Assembly: GCF_002224125.1 (NCBI RefSeq)
Contig: NZ_NCSM01000001.1
Coordinates: forward strand, 1 to 64,000
Length of the DNA stretch: 64,000 nucleotides
Source of the DNA: Streptomyces sp. NBS 14/10
Lineage (GTDB): Bacteria; Actinomycetota; Actinomycetes; Streptomycetales; Streptomycetaceae
Reading direction: 5' to 3'
Shown: positions 33,353 through 41,391 of the stretch, in pieces
How positions within the stretch are numbered: position 1 is the first letter of the stretch
How the letters are laid out: every line of letters starts with the position of its first letter
The notes under the pieces: model-generated
Told to the model about the DNA's origin: nothing
The model's input: the letters and a program-made list of their open reading frames with translations, nothing else
The model's database searches: none
Made by a program: the position numbers and the translations under genes

Positions 33353-34330
33353 TTACTCCGACGCCGACGTCAGCAGCGCCAGCTCCTGTTCCGTCAGCTT
33401 CAGGTCCGCCACCGCCAGCAGCGCCGGCAGCTGGTCCACCGTACGCGCGCTCGCGATCGGCGCCACGACCGTGGGCTGGGCCGCCAGCCAGGCCAGGGCG
33501 ACCGTGGCGTGCGCGGCGCCGTGGTTGGCGGCCACATCGTCGAGGGCGGCGAGGGCCTTCTGGCCGCGCTCGGTCTCCAGGTACTTGGCCGCGCCCTCGG
33601 CCCGGGCGCTGTCCACCGAGGCGCCGGGGCGGTACTTGCCGGTGAGGAAGCCGGACGCGAGGGCGTAGTACGGCAGGGTCACCACGCCATGGCGGGCGGC
33701 GACATCGGCGAGCGGGCCCTCGAAGGTGTCGCGGGAGACCAGGTTGTAGTGCGGCTGGAGGGCCACGTAGCGGGCCAGCCCCTCCTTCGCCGAGAAGTCC
33801 AGGGATGCCTCAAGGCGTTCGGCGGAGATGTTGGAGGCCGCGATCTGGCGGACCTTGCCCGCCTTCACCAGCTCGTCCAGCGTGGAGATGATCTCCTCCA
33901 CCGGCACCGAGGGGTCGTCGTAGTGGGTGTAGTAAAGGTCGATGTAGTCGGTGCGCAGGCGCTTCAGGGACTCGTCGAGGCCCGCCTTGATCGCCGCGGC
34001 GGACAGCCCGCGGGGCGTCGGCACGCCCGCGCCCACCTTGGTCGCGAGGACGATGTCGGCGCGATTGCCCCGTGAGGCGAACCAGTTGCCGAGGATGGTC
34101 TCGGACTCTCCGCCCGAGTTGCCCGGTACCCATGCGGAGTACACATCCGCCGTATCGACGAAGTTGCCGCCCGCCGCCACGTAGGCGTCCAGCACGGCGA
34201 AGGACTCGGCTTCGTCCGCCGTCCAGCCGAAGACGTTCCCGCCGAGGGAGAGCGGGAAGACGGACAGATCGCCGATCTGCCTGCGGCTCCCGGCCTGCTT
34301 GGTCTGCTTGGTGTCCTTGGTGTCAGCCAT
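33353..34330 (-). CDS. Aldo/keto reductase
   Basis: A 325-residue NADPH-dependent carbonyl reductase of the AKR superfamily. The catalytic tetrad can be placed: D and Y in FVDTADVYSAW, K in VLATKVGAG, H in YYTHYDDP. The C-terminal NADP-binding part (PIASARTVDQL) is present. Charged Lys/Thr-rich N-terminal tail. Physiological substrate unknown. It marks the return to conserved gene order after the accessory region. Confidence 0.9.
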   Translation of the reverse strand: MADTKDTKQTKQAGSRRQIGDLSVFPLSLGGNVFGWTADEAESFAVLDAYVAAGGNFVDTADVYSAWVPGNSGGESETILGNWFASRGNRADIVLATKVGAGVPTPRGLSAAAIKAGLDESLKRLRTDYIDLYYTHYDDPSVPVEEIISTLDELVKAGKVRQIAASNISAERLEASLDFSAKEGLARYVALQPHYNLVSRDTFEGPLADVAARHGVVTLPYYALASGFLTGKYRPGASVDSARAEGAAKYLETERGQKALAALDDVAANHGAAHATVALAWLAAQPTVVAPIASARTVDQLPALLAVADLKLTEQELALLTSASE

Positions 34331-34479
34331 GCGTTGTTTCAGCGCCGAGGCGGAGAGGGGTATTCCGCCGTACGGGCGCCAATGAGCGGCAAAAAACCGG
34401 CGGCCCTGGCGTCAAGGGGGGAGAGAGCGCCAAGGCCGCCGGGGTATGGGGACCCGGTCAGCAGGTCATGTCACGGCCG

Positions 34480-35637
34480 TCACGGGTTCATCCCGTGGGC
34501 GCGGAGCCAGGGCATCGGGTCGATCGGGCTGCCGCCGCCCGGCCGGACCTCCAGGTGGAGGTGCGGGCCGGTCACATTGCCCGTGGCGCCGACGCGGCCG
34601 ACGACGTCGCCCGTCGTCACCGAGCCCGACGTACGGACCATCGACGACAGGTGGCAGTACCAGATCTCGGTGCCGTCGTTCAGCTTGATCACGATGCGGT
34701 AGCCGTACGCACCGGCCCACCCGGCCGAGGTGATCGTGCCGCCGTGCAGCGCCTTGACCGGGGTGCCGGTCGGGGCGGCGAAGTCCTGGCCGGTGTGGTC
34801 GGCCGACCACATGTTGCCCGCCTGGCCGAAGGACGCGGTCAGGGTGTACGAGGCGACGGGGAGGGTGTACTGGGCGGCGAGCTTGGCCAGGCGCTCGGCC
34901 TCGGCCTTCTTCCTGGCGGCCTCCTCCGCCTTCCGCTTGGCCTCGGCCTCGGCGGCCTTCTTCTCCGCCTCCGCCTCGGCCTTCCGCTTCGCCTCCGCGT
35001 CGGCGGCCTTCTTGGCCACGGCGGCGGCCTTCTCTGCGGCCTGCTTGGCGGCGGCGTCGGCCGCGGCCTCGCGCTGCGACTCGTCGGCGGAGTTCTGCTG
35101 GTTCTCGGCCTGCTGGAGGATGCGGGCGCGCAGCGCCTCACCCGCGTCGGTGGTGCCGTTCTCCTCGTCCTGGGAGGTCAGGCCGGCCTGGGAGAGGGGG
35201 GCGGCCGAGGTGCCGTCGGAGCCGGAACCGGAGTCCGAGGAGAGCAGCGAGCCGATGCCGGGCAGGTCCGCCGCGTCGGGGAGGACGTCCGTCACCTTGT
35301 CGGCGACGTGTGCGAGGTCCGGCATGGCTATGGGGGCCTTGGGGCGGTCCTTGGCGCTCGCCATCCCGCCCGCGCCGACCGCCGCGATCACGCCGACGCC
35401 GAGGACGGCGCCGCTGCGGGCCATCGTGCCGCCGCGCTGCTTGGCGACGCGGTGCCGGCCGCGCACCGGGGCTATGGATTCCTCAGTGGGATTCCACTCG
35501 TCCCACGTCTCGCTGTCCTGGTCGGCCCTCGCCTCGGCGGCCGGTTCGAACCAGGAGCCGTAACGGGTGGCTGTCCCCGCTCCGGCGCCGGATGTGCGGG
35601 ACGGAGCTTCTTCTAGGGCAGACCTGTTGGACGCCAC
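34480..35637 (-). CDS. M23-family peptidoglycan endopeptidase
   Basis: A 385-residue LytM/M23 metallopeptidase that should cut peptide crosslinks in the cell wall. A cytoplasmic N-terminus is followed by one membrane segment (about 75-92, GAVLGVGVIAAVGAGGMA) and a long Ala/Lys/Glu coiled coil (about 165-255). The catalytic domain has zinc ligands in HTGQDFAAPTG and GPHLHLEV. It is preceded by a c-di-AMP riboswitch on the same strand, the arrangement known for Streptomyces wall hydrolases. GTG start at 35637 with AAAGGAG upstream. Confidence 0.92.
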   Translation of the reverse strand: MASNRSALEEAPSRTSGAGAGTATRYGSWFEPAAEARADQDSETWDEWNPTEESIAPVRGRHRVAKQRGGTMARSGAVLGVGVIAAVGAGGMASAKDRPKAPIAMPDLAHVADKVTDVLPDAADLPGIGSLLSSDSGSGSDGTSAAPLSQAGLTSQDEENGTTDAGEALRARILQQAENQQNSADESQREAAADAAAKQAAEKAAAVAKKAADAEAKRKAEAEAEKKAAEAEAKRKAEEAARKKAEAERLAKLAAQYTLPVASYTLTASFGQAGNMWSADHTGQDFAAPTGTPVKALHGGTITSAGWAGAYGYRIVIKLNDGTEIWYCHLSSMVRTSGSVTTGDVVGRVGATGNVTGPHLHLEVRPGGGSPIDPMPWLRAHGMNP

Positions 35638-35659
35638 GCGGGCGCACTCCTTTCCTTCC

Positions 35660-35785
35660 CTCTCGCCTACCGGGTTAGCTGACGGGTTCGGAGCAGGAAG
35701 GTCTCCTACGGGTCAGGTTCGACCCGATTCACCCCAAGGTTGGTGGTTCCCCGGTTCCCTTGGTGTTGCTGTTGTCGCTCTGCTG
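35660..35785 (-). promoter_or_regulatory. c-di-AMP riboswitch (ydaO/yuaA type)
   Basis: Reading the minus strand, the leader of the M23 gene contains the conserved blocks of this class in order: ACCGGGGAACC, GGGGTGAATCGGG, GGAGACCTTCC and CCGTCAGCTAACCCGGTAGGC. The aptamer ends close before the ribosome binding site. In Streptomyces c-di-AMP binding turns down wall-hydrolase genes. Exact ends are approximate. Confidence 0.85.
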
Positions 35786-36048
35786 CTGGTGCTGCTGTGC
35801 GTACGGGATTCGGCGACGGCGCACGGTGCCGCCTCTTGCGGCGGTTGTGACGACCGCGCTGCGTTATCGAACGTTAATAGAGAGCACGACCCGATTCCAA
35901 GCCGTTCCCGGGAATCAGAGCAACCTTTGAGGTGACGTTAACCACCAACATGGGACAGATGAGGGCGAGTCGACAGCGGCCCGAGCACACCCGGAAACGC
36001 CCTCGAACTGATCGTGCGTCAATCGTTATCCGGAGGGGTCATGCTCCG

Positions 36049-37158
36049 CTACGGAACGTGTTCGGGCTCCGGCTCGGCCCCCGGCGCCGCCGGGGCGCGG
36101 CGCAGCGCCAGCAGCGCCATGTCGTCCGCGGTCCCGCCGCCCGTATGCAGCTCCACATCCGCCACCAACGCGTCGAGCAGCTCCACCGGTCCGGCGAAGC
36201 GGCGGCCGCGCAGCTGAACCGCCGGATCGTAGAACGTGCCCTCCGCGTCGCGCGCCTCGCTCACCCCGTCGGTGAACAGCAGCAGGGTCACCCCCTCCGC
36301 GAACCGCAACTCCTCCACCCGGTCCGGCCACGCCCCCAGATCGCCCATCCCCAGCGGCAGCGCCGGCATCTCGGGGTCGGCCTGGCGCACCGCGCCCTCC
36401 CCGTCCAGCAGCAGTGGCGCCGGGTGGCCGCGGTTGATCAGGCGGAGCATGGAGTCGCCGCGGGGGATCTCGGCCAGCACCGCCGTGATGAACCCCTCGG
36501 CCTGCTCGATATCGGCCCGCCGGGCCCGCTCCCGCTGCAGCGCCCGCTCCAGCCGCAGCGCCAGCCCCTCCAGCGTGGCCTCCTGTTCGGCGGCCTCCCG
36601 GAAGGCGCCGATGATGATCGCGACCACCTCGACCGACCCCAGCCCCTTGCCCCGTACGTCGCCGATGACCATCCGTACGCCGTGCGGGGTGTCCTGCACC
36701 GCGTACAGGTCGCCGCCGATCGCGGCGTCCCGCTCGGCCGCCACATAGCGGGCCGCGACGTCCAGGCCGGCCAGCCGGGCCGGCGGCACGGGCAGTACGG
36801 CGCGCTGGGCCGCCTCCGCGATGCCGCGCGCCGACGCCAGCCGCTGGGAGCCGCGGCGGACGACACGGTTGATGAGGAGGGCCAGCAGGGCGACCGTCAC
36901 GACGGTGGCGACCTCGGTGGCCGACTGGGCCCAGTCCCGGACGCCGTGGAACTCGGCCAGCAGGCAGGAGGCGGCGACGGCGAGGGTCCCGACGAGGGCG
37001 GTAAGCCGCAGCCGATAGAACGGGGCGGCGACCAGGGGGGCGGCGGCGAGGAAGGGGGCCGCGGTGTAGGCGGCCGGGGAGCTGATGTCGTAGATGACCC
37101 CGCCCACGATCAGCACGCCGGGGAGCCAGGGCGCGAAGCGGCGGCCGGAGGTGCCCAT
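36049..37158 (-). CDS. Membrane-anchored PP2C (SpoIIE-type) phosphatase
   Basis: A 369-residue protein. Three to four membrane segments in the first 110 residues (WLPGVLIVGGVIYDI, FLAAAPLVAAPFY, LTALVGTLAVAASCLLA, VATVVTVALLALLI) are followed by a PPM phosphatase domain with IGGDLYAVQD, VIGDVRGKGLGSVE and LLFTDGVSEARD. Such enzymes dephosphorylate anti-anti-sigma factors. I chose ATG 37158 because GACGAGG precedes it and the membrane domain starts at once. The frame stays open to 37377 and would add a 73-residue tail with RADxP repeats. Confidence 0.85.
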   Translation of the reverse strand: MGTSGRRFAPWLPGVLIVGGVIYDISSPAAYTAAPFLAAAPLVAAPFYRLRLTALVGTLAVAASCLLAEFHGVRDWAQSATEVATVVTVALLALLINRVVRRGSQRLASARGIAEAAQRAVLPVPPARLAGLDVAARYVAAERDAAIGGDLYAVQDTPHGVRMVIGDVRGKGLGSVEVVAIIIGAFREAAEQEATLEGLALRLERALQRERARRADIEQAEGFITAVLAEIPRGDSMLRLINRGHPAPLLLDGEGAVRQADPEMPALPLGMGDLGAWPDRVEELRFAEGVTLLLFTDGVSEARDAEGTFYDPAVQLRGRRFAGPVELLDALVADVELHTGGGTADDMALLALRRAPAAPGAEPEPEHVP

Positions 37159-37431
37159 GGGCGCCTCGTCGCCCACGAGAGGTCTATCGGCGTGGGGCCC
37201 GTCGGCCCGGGGTCTGTCGGCGCGGGGCACGTCGGCCCGGGGGCCGTCCGCGCGGGCCACGTCCGCGCGCGGTGGTTCCCCGCGCCGGGGCGCGCGCGGT
37301 CTCGTACGGCGCCCCGTACGCCGCCTCATGGCCCTGTACGCCGTCTCATGCGCGGGTTCGGTTCGTACGCACCCCACCAGGCTCCCGGGTGACGGGGCGT
37401 CGGGCGAGCCGGTGTCGGCCAGGTGGGTGCG

Positions 37432-38211
37432 TCAGAGGTCGACGCCGAGCGCGCGGGCGTGGCGGTCCGCCGCCATCTCGGCGGAGACCTCGTCGAGATA
37501 CACCTCGCACACCAGCCGCCCGTCGGCGGTCAGGTTGTGCTCCAGCTCCCACAGGACGATCTCGTCCCCGCCGGCGAGGAGGAACGCGTGCTCATAGAAG
37601 CGGCACCACGTGGCGTCGGGGCCGCCGGGGCGGCGGCGCGGCTTCGGGGCCAGCGCGATGTCATGGGCGAACGCCGTGGCGAGCAGCTGCTCGGTGTCCG
37701 CGCCGGGGCGGTCGGGGTTCTCCGCGCGGCGCAGCACGCGGCGGGCGTGGTCGGCCGAGTCGTCGGACACGTACGCGCGCGGGGTCTCCACCGGCGCGAC
37801 GGCGTGCAGCAGTTGCTCGGGCAGCCACAGCGGTAACCCCTCGAGCTCGTCCCAGCGGGCGCCGCCGATCCGCTCGTGCACCCGGCGCTCGGCCAGGGCC
37901 AGGGCGTCCTCGTCGGCGTAGACCTCGAAGAGCGGGCGGCGGTCCTGGCCGGTGTTGTGCTCCAGCTCCCACAGCAGCAGGCTGCTGCCGTCGGGGAGCA
38001 GGAAGATATGGCGGTAGGTGCTGTAGCCGAGCGGGCCGGCGGGCTCGTTGCACTGCCGGCAGGAGCGCAGCTCGGACTGGTGCATCAAGGCGTCGCGGGC
38101 CCGGCCCAGCACCGCCTCGTCGATCTCGAAGCCGTTCTGCGCGCGGGCGAGAAGCCCGTCCAGGTGCTCGGCAGGAGTGCCGCCACCCCCGCCGGCTCGT
38201 GAGTGCCCCAT
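37432..38211 (-). CDS. Conserved Streptomyces protein with two internal repeats (DUF6227-like)
   Basis: A 259-residue soluble protein that I recognise only as a Streptomyces-specific family, probably DUF6227. It has an internal duplication: HIFLLPDGSSLLLWELEHN followed by FEVYADE in the first half, and HAFLLAGGDEIVLWELEHN followed by CEVYLDE in the second. A CxxC pair (SCRQC) lies near residue 50. ATG 38211 has GGAGGAG 6 nt upstream. Just upstream of the second PP2C gene on the same strand. Function unknown. Confidence 0.78.
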   Translation of the reverse strand: MGHSRAGGGGGTPAEHLDGLLARAQNGFEIDEAVLGRARDALMHQSELRSCRQCNEPAGPLGYSTYRHIFLLPDGSSLLLWELEHNTGQDRRPLFEVYADEDALALAERRVHERIGGARWDELEGLPLWLPEQLLHAVAPVETPRAYVSDDSADHARRVLRRAENPDRPGADTEQLLATAFAHDIALAPKPRRRPGGPDATWCRFYEHAFLLAGGDEIVLWELEHNLTADGRLVCEVYLDEVSAEMAADRHARALGVDL

Positions 38212-38452
38212 ACCTGTCTCCTCCCGCCTCCCGGCCGTCCGCTCGCCGTCCCCCCGGCGACTGTCCTCGCGCACTTACCGTAGCGGCGCGAACACAGGCC
38301 GCGCGTGCGGTTCGGCGAAGCCGTCTGTGGTCCGAGCCTCACTCAGTGCTGCGCCAGGAGGCTCGGATATATCACTCGTTCGGCCCGTCGAACAACTCGG
38401 ACGGTGGGATTCCGGTCCCGTATGAGGTTGACGGCACCTCTTTCGCAATTCG

Positions 38453-38480
38453 CGTAACAGCGTCCGCATTCGCCCGTCAT
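38453..38480 (+). promoter_or_regulatory. Possible sigma-BldN-type promoter
   Basis: CGTAAC (38453-38458), 16-bp spacer, CGTCAT (38475-38480) resembles the CGTAAC/CGTTGA pattern I recall for sigma-BldN, which drives chaplin and rodlin genes. It lies about 175 bp upstream of the first secreted repeat protein. The rest of the gap 38212-38654 contains no gene. Confidence 0.35.
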
Positions 38481-38654
38481 CTGCGGTCCGATCGGCCGGA
38501 TTCTCCCGCTGGAAGGCGCAAGGCGAACGAGGCAAAAGAGCGACCAATTATGCCGCACGAGTGAAGGTGAAAGCCAGCCCGAAGCTTTTACAGATTTACG
38601 TCGTTGACGTGGATGTCCGCGATTCCGCGGCAGACACCCACCGGGAGGAATTAA

Positions 38655-39113
38655 GTGAACATCGTAAAGAAGGCCGCCCTCTTGGCCGCCACCGCCGGCG
38701 CGATCGTGCTCGCCGGCGCGAGCGGCGCGTCCGCCGCGAGCGGTGGTGGCGGCGGTGGCTACCAGGGCAATGAGTGTGACACCCGCACCGGTGTCGTCCT
38801 GAACAACGCCGTAGCCGGCCCGACGGGCGACATCGAAATCGGCAGCACCTGCGCCAACGTCAACTACGGCGGTGCGTCCTACCAGGGCAATGACTGTGAC
38901 ACCTCCAGCGGGACGACCAGCTCCCTCGGCGGAGTCGCTTCCTCGGGCGACACCAAGATCGGCAGCAGCTGCTCCAACATCGCCTACCCCAAGGCGACCA
39001 CGTACGTCCGCTCCGGCGGCAGCAGCTACAACAACAACTACAGCGCGGGCCGCAACGACGAGGGCCGCAGCGACAGCTACGGCAGCGACCAGCACAGCGC
39101 CTATGGCAGCTGA
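38655..39113 (+). CDS. Secreted paired-cysteine repeat protein 1
   Basis: A 152-residue protein with a signal peptide (KKAALLAATAGAIVLAGASG, cleavage after ASA). The mature part starts with a Gly run and then has two repeats of about 38 residues: YQGNECDTRTG, GPTGDIEIGSTCANV, and YQGNDCDTSSG, SSGDTKIGSSCSNI. Each repeat has two cysteines about 25 residues apart. The C-terminus is polar and low-complexity (Ser, Tyr, Asn). GTG start behind GGGAGGAA. Four such genes lie in a row, each with its own terminator. Extracellular or surface location is likely; the function is unknown to me. Confidence 0.75.
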   Translation: MNIVKKAALLAATAGAIVLAGASGASAASGGGGGGYQGNECDTRTGVVLNNAVAGPTGDIEIGSTCANVNYGGASYQGNDCDTSSGTTSSLGGVASSGDTKIGSSCSNIAYPKATTYVRSGGSSYNNNYSAGRNDEGRSDSYGSDQHSAYGS

Positions 39114-39181
39114 CCCCAAGCCACGTTCGCTGTGTTCCCCCGAATGAGAAAAGCAGGGTGAACGCATCTCTGGCTTCCATC

Positions 39182-39213
39182 GCGGCCCCGGACACTGCTT
39201 CGTCCGGGGCCGC
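39182..39213. terminator. Terminator of secreted repeat gene 1
   Basis: 12-bp perfect stem GCGGCCCCGGAC / GTCCGGGGCCGC with an 8-nt loop, 69 bp after the stop codon. Confidence 0.75.
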
Positions 39214-39367
39214 CTTGGCGTTGCGGGGAGGAATCGGCCAGCGCAGACTGACGATGTCTCTAATGCGCCGGACGGGTAGAGGTGCGGCGGCTCGGAGACC
39301 CATCGCCGACTGCCCTCGTTAGTCAGATGTTCGCGGATAACCGTCGAGAACCCACATTGGAGGCTTT

Positions 39368-39934
39368 ATGCACAGGCGCAAGAGGACGGCCTTGCTTCTG
39401 GCGGCTGTAGGTGCGCTGGCCATCGGCGGCGCGGGCAGCGCAGGCGCCACCGACCACGATTCGGGAGCCCAGCCCGCATCCGGCAGTCAGGGCGGCGGTC
39501 AGGCCGGCAGCCAGAAAAACCGCTGTGACACGAATTCCGTCCTCGGTCCCATCAACATCGTCGGTCTGGCTCCGACGGGAGACCTCTCGACCGAGACCAA
39601 CTGTGTCAACTACACCGAGTCGGGAGTGGTGGAGCAGAGCAACCGGTGCCGGACCAACTCCACCATCGGGCCCATCACCATTAACGCGGGTCTCGCCGGG
39701 TCGCCCGATATCACCAGCCGGACGAACTGCATCAACTACAGCAAGACCGGTGGAGTGCTGAAGCAGAGCAACAAGTGCGAGACCAACTCCACCATCGGAC
39801 CCATCACGATCTCGCCGCTGGCCCCCGGACCCAAGGTCACCACCGAGACCTCCTGCGCCAACCTCTCCGGAAGCGGAGATGGAAACGGCAAGCGGAGCAG
39901 CAGTGGGAACAGCGGGAGCCATTCCCGACGATGA
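39368..39934 (+). CDS. Secreted paired-cysteine repeat protein 2 (three repeats)
   Basis: A 188-residue protein with a signal peptide (RTALLLAAVGALAIGGAGSA). Three repeats of about 40 residues carry the pattern QxNRCDTNSxxGPIxI, then a Gly/Pro turn, then ETNCVNY or TSCANL. The six cysteines are evenly placed. It is the most divergent member: IGS before the second cysteine is replaced by TET or TSR. A basic Ser/Gly/Arg tail ends the protein. GGAGG lies 4 nt before the ATG. Confidence 0.75.
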   Translation: MHRRKRTALLLAAVGALAIGGAGSAGATDHDSGAQPASGSQGGGQAGSQKNRCDTNSVLGPINIVGLAPTGDLSTETNCVNYTESGVVEQSNRCRTNSTIGPITINAGLAGSPDITSRTNCINYSKTGGVLKQSNKCETNSTIGPITISPLAPGPKVTTETSCANLSGSGDGNGKRSSSGNSGSHSRR

Positions 39935-39953
39935 GTTTCTGACAGCATCGCGC

Positions 39954-39988
39954 GCGGCCCTCGGCGGACAACTTCCGCCGAGGGCCGC
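39954..39988. terminator. Terminator of secreted repeat gene 2
   Basis: 14-bp perfect stem (GCGGCCCTCGGCGG with its complement) and ACAACTT loop. The stem top and loop are shared with the terminator at 40670. Confidence 0.8.
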
Positions 39989-40155
39989 GATCTTGAAGCC
40001 GGTTACGGGTGTGCAGTCATGAGGCTCGAGGACGAAGATATCCTTACTGCGGCGGACGGGTGAAGCTGTGATCGGCCCCCGGATCCTTCGCCAATTTCCT
40101 TCGTTGTCAAGGCGTCTGCGGAATTCGCGGAGAACCTAAATGGAGGCACCAACCA

Positions 40156-40578
40156 ATGCAGATTCGCAAGAAGGCCGCCCTCATGGCCGCAGCGGCCGGC
40201 GCGATGGTCATCGGCACCGCGGGCGGCGCGAGCGCCTACGGCTTCGGACCCCTGCTCGGCTCCAGCGGTGGCGTCCAGAGCAACTCGTGTGACACGAGCA
40301 CCGGCAGCACCATGCAGACCGGTATGGCCGCGCCCACAGGCGACCAGAACATCGGCTCTGACTGCATCAACTTCACCAACACCCCTGCCGTGCTCCAGGC
40401 CAACGACTGCGACACCACCACCGGCACCACCATGCTGACCGGTGGAGCGTCCCCGACGGGCGACATGCACGTCGGCAGCAACTGCGCGAACGTCGCACTG
40501 CAGTCCACCTCGAACAACAAGAAGAACAACAACAAGGGCAAGAAGAGCAAGAAGTCGCACCGCGGCCACAGCTACTGA
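40156..40578 (+). CDS. Secreted paired-cysteine repeat protein 3
   Basis: A 140-residue protein with signal peptide KKAALMAAAAGAMVIGTAGG (cleavage after ASA). Two repeats follow: NSCDTSTGSTMQTG, APTGDQNIGSDCINF, and NDCDTTTGTTMLTG, SPTGDMHVGSNCANV. The tail is strongly basic with Asn/Lys runs (NNKKNNNKGKKSKK). GGAGG lies 8 nt before the ATG. It and protein 4 are recent duplicates, including promoter and untranslated regions. Confidence 0.8.
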   Translation: MQIRKKAALMAAAAGAMVIGTAGGASAYGFGPLLGSSGGVQSNSCDTSTGSTMQTGMAAPTGDQNIGSDCINFTNTPAVLQANDCDTTTGTTMLTGGASPTGDMHVGSNCANVALQSTSNNKKNNNKGKKSKKSHRGHSY

Positions 40579-40669
40579 TGCCATAGCGGGTGCCTCGTAC
40601 CCACTCAGGCGGAATCGCGGCACCGGCTCCCCGGTCGTTCGAGGGGGAGTCTGACTTGGCTTCGCCCAC

Positions 40670-40700
40670 GGCCCCCGGCGGATAACTTCCGCCGGGGGCC
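40670..40700. terminator. Terminator of secreted repeat gene 3
   Basis: 12-bp perfect stem GGCCCCCGGCGG / CCGCCGGGGGCC with ATAACTT loop, nearly the same apex as at 39954. Confidence 0.8.
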
Positions 40701-40854
40701 GCTTTCGTGATTCGAGCCAGAAGAGCACTTCGGCGAATATATCCTTACTGTGGCGGACGGGTGAAGCTGGGGTCATTCCCGGATCCTTCCCCAATTGCCT
40801 TCGTTCTCAAGGCGTCTGCGGAATTCGCGGAAACCTAAATGGAGGCACCAACCA

Positions 40855-41265
40855 ATGCAGATTGGCAAGAAGGCCGCCCTCATGGCCGCAGCGGCCGGCG
40901 CGATGGTCATCGGCACGGCGGGCGGCGCGAGCGCCTACGGCGTCGGGCCCCTGTTCGGCTCCAGCGGCGGGGTCCAGAGCAACTCGTGTGACACGCACAC
41001 CGGCACCACCATGCTCACCGGTATGGCCGCGCCCACAGGCGACCAGAACATCGGCTCTGACTGCGTCAACTTCACCAACTCCGGTGCGTCTCAGATCAAC
41101 GACTGCGACACCGCCACCGGCACCACCATGCTGACCGGTGGAGCGGCCCCGTCCGGCGACGTGCACATCGGCAGCAAGTGCGCCAACGTCGCACTGCAGT
41201 CCTCGGCGCACGAGAACAAGAACAAGAAGAGCAAGAAGTCGAACCGCCGCGGTCACAGCTACTGA
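40855..41265 (+). CDS. Secreted paired-cysteine repeat protein 4 (duplicate of protein 3)
   Basis: A 136-residue protein nearly identical to protein 3 in the signal peptide and first repeat. Its second repeat (SQINDCDTATGTTMLTG, APSGDVHIGSKCANV) and basic tail are slightly diverged and shorter. GGAGG with the same spacing precedes the ATG. The start at 40855 is chosen by this match; an upstream in-frame ATG at 40795 lies in the duplicated leader. Confidence 0.8.
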   Translation: MQIGKKAALMAAAAGAMVIGTAGGASAYGVGPLFGSSGGVQSNSCDTHTGTTMLTGMAAPTGDQNIGSDCVNFTNSGASQINDCDTATGTTMLTGGAAPSGDVHIGSKCANVALQSSAHENKNKKSKKSNRRGHSY

Positions 41266-41326
41266 TGCGGTAGCGGGTGCCGCGTGCCCGCCCAGGCGGG
41301 ATCGCGGCACCACCTCCCCGGTCGAT

Positions 41327-41366
41327 GGGCGCGGCCCCGGAAGGAACTCCTTCCGGGGCCGCGCCC
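41327..41366. terminator. Bidirectional terminator, 18-bp stem
   Basis: Perfect 18-bp stem with AACT loop between convergent secreted repeat gene 4 and the beta-helix gene. Confidence 0.85.
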
Positions 41367-41391
41367 GTTCGGTGCCGGGCGTCGGCTCGGC

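Larger units (their letters stand above)
40038..41325 (+). repeat. Tandem gene duplication, two copies of about 600 bp
   Basis: Copy A (about 40038-40637) and copy B (about 40739-41325) match through promoter-like ATATCCTTACTG and GGCGGACGGGTGAAGC, the leader, the gene and the sequence just after the stop. Offset is about 700 bp, with small indels in the leader and coding part. Confidence 0.8.

Noticed and set aside
38655..41265. Secreted repeat proteins as chaplins or rodlins.
   Set aside because: Cysteine spacing (about 25) and the CDTxTG...GSxC core do not match the chaplin domain, and rodlins lack this pattern.
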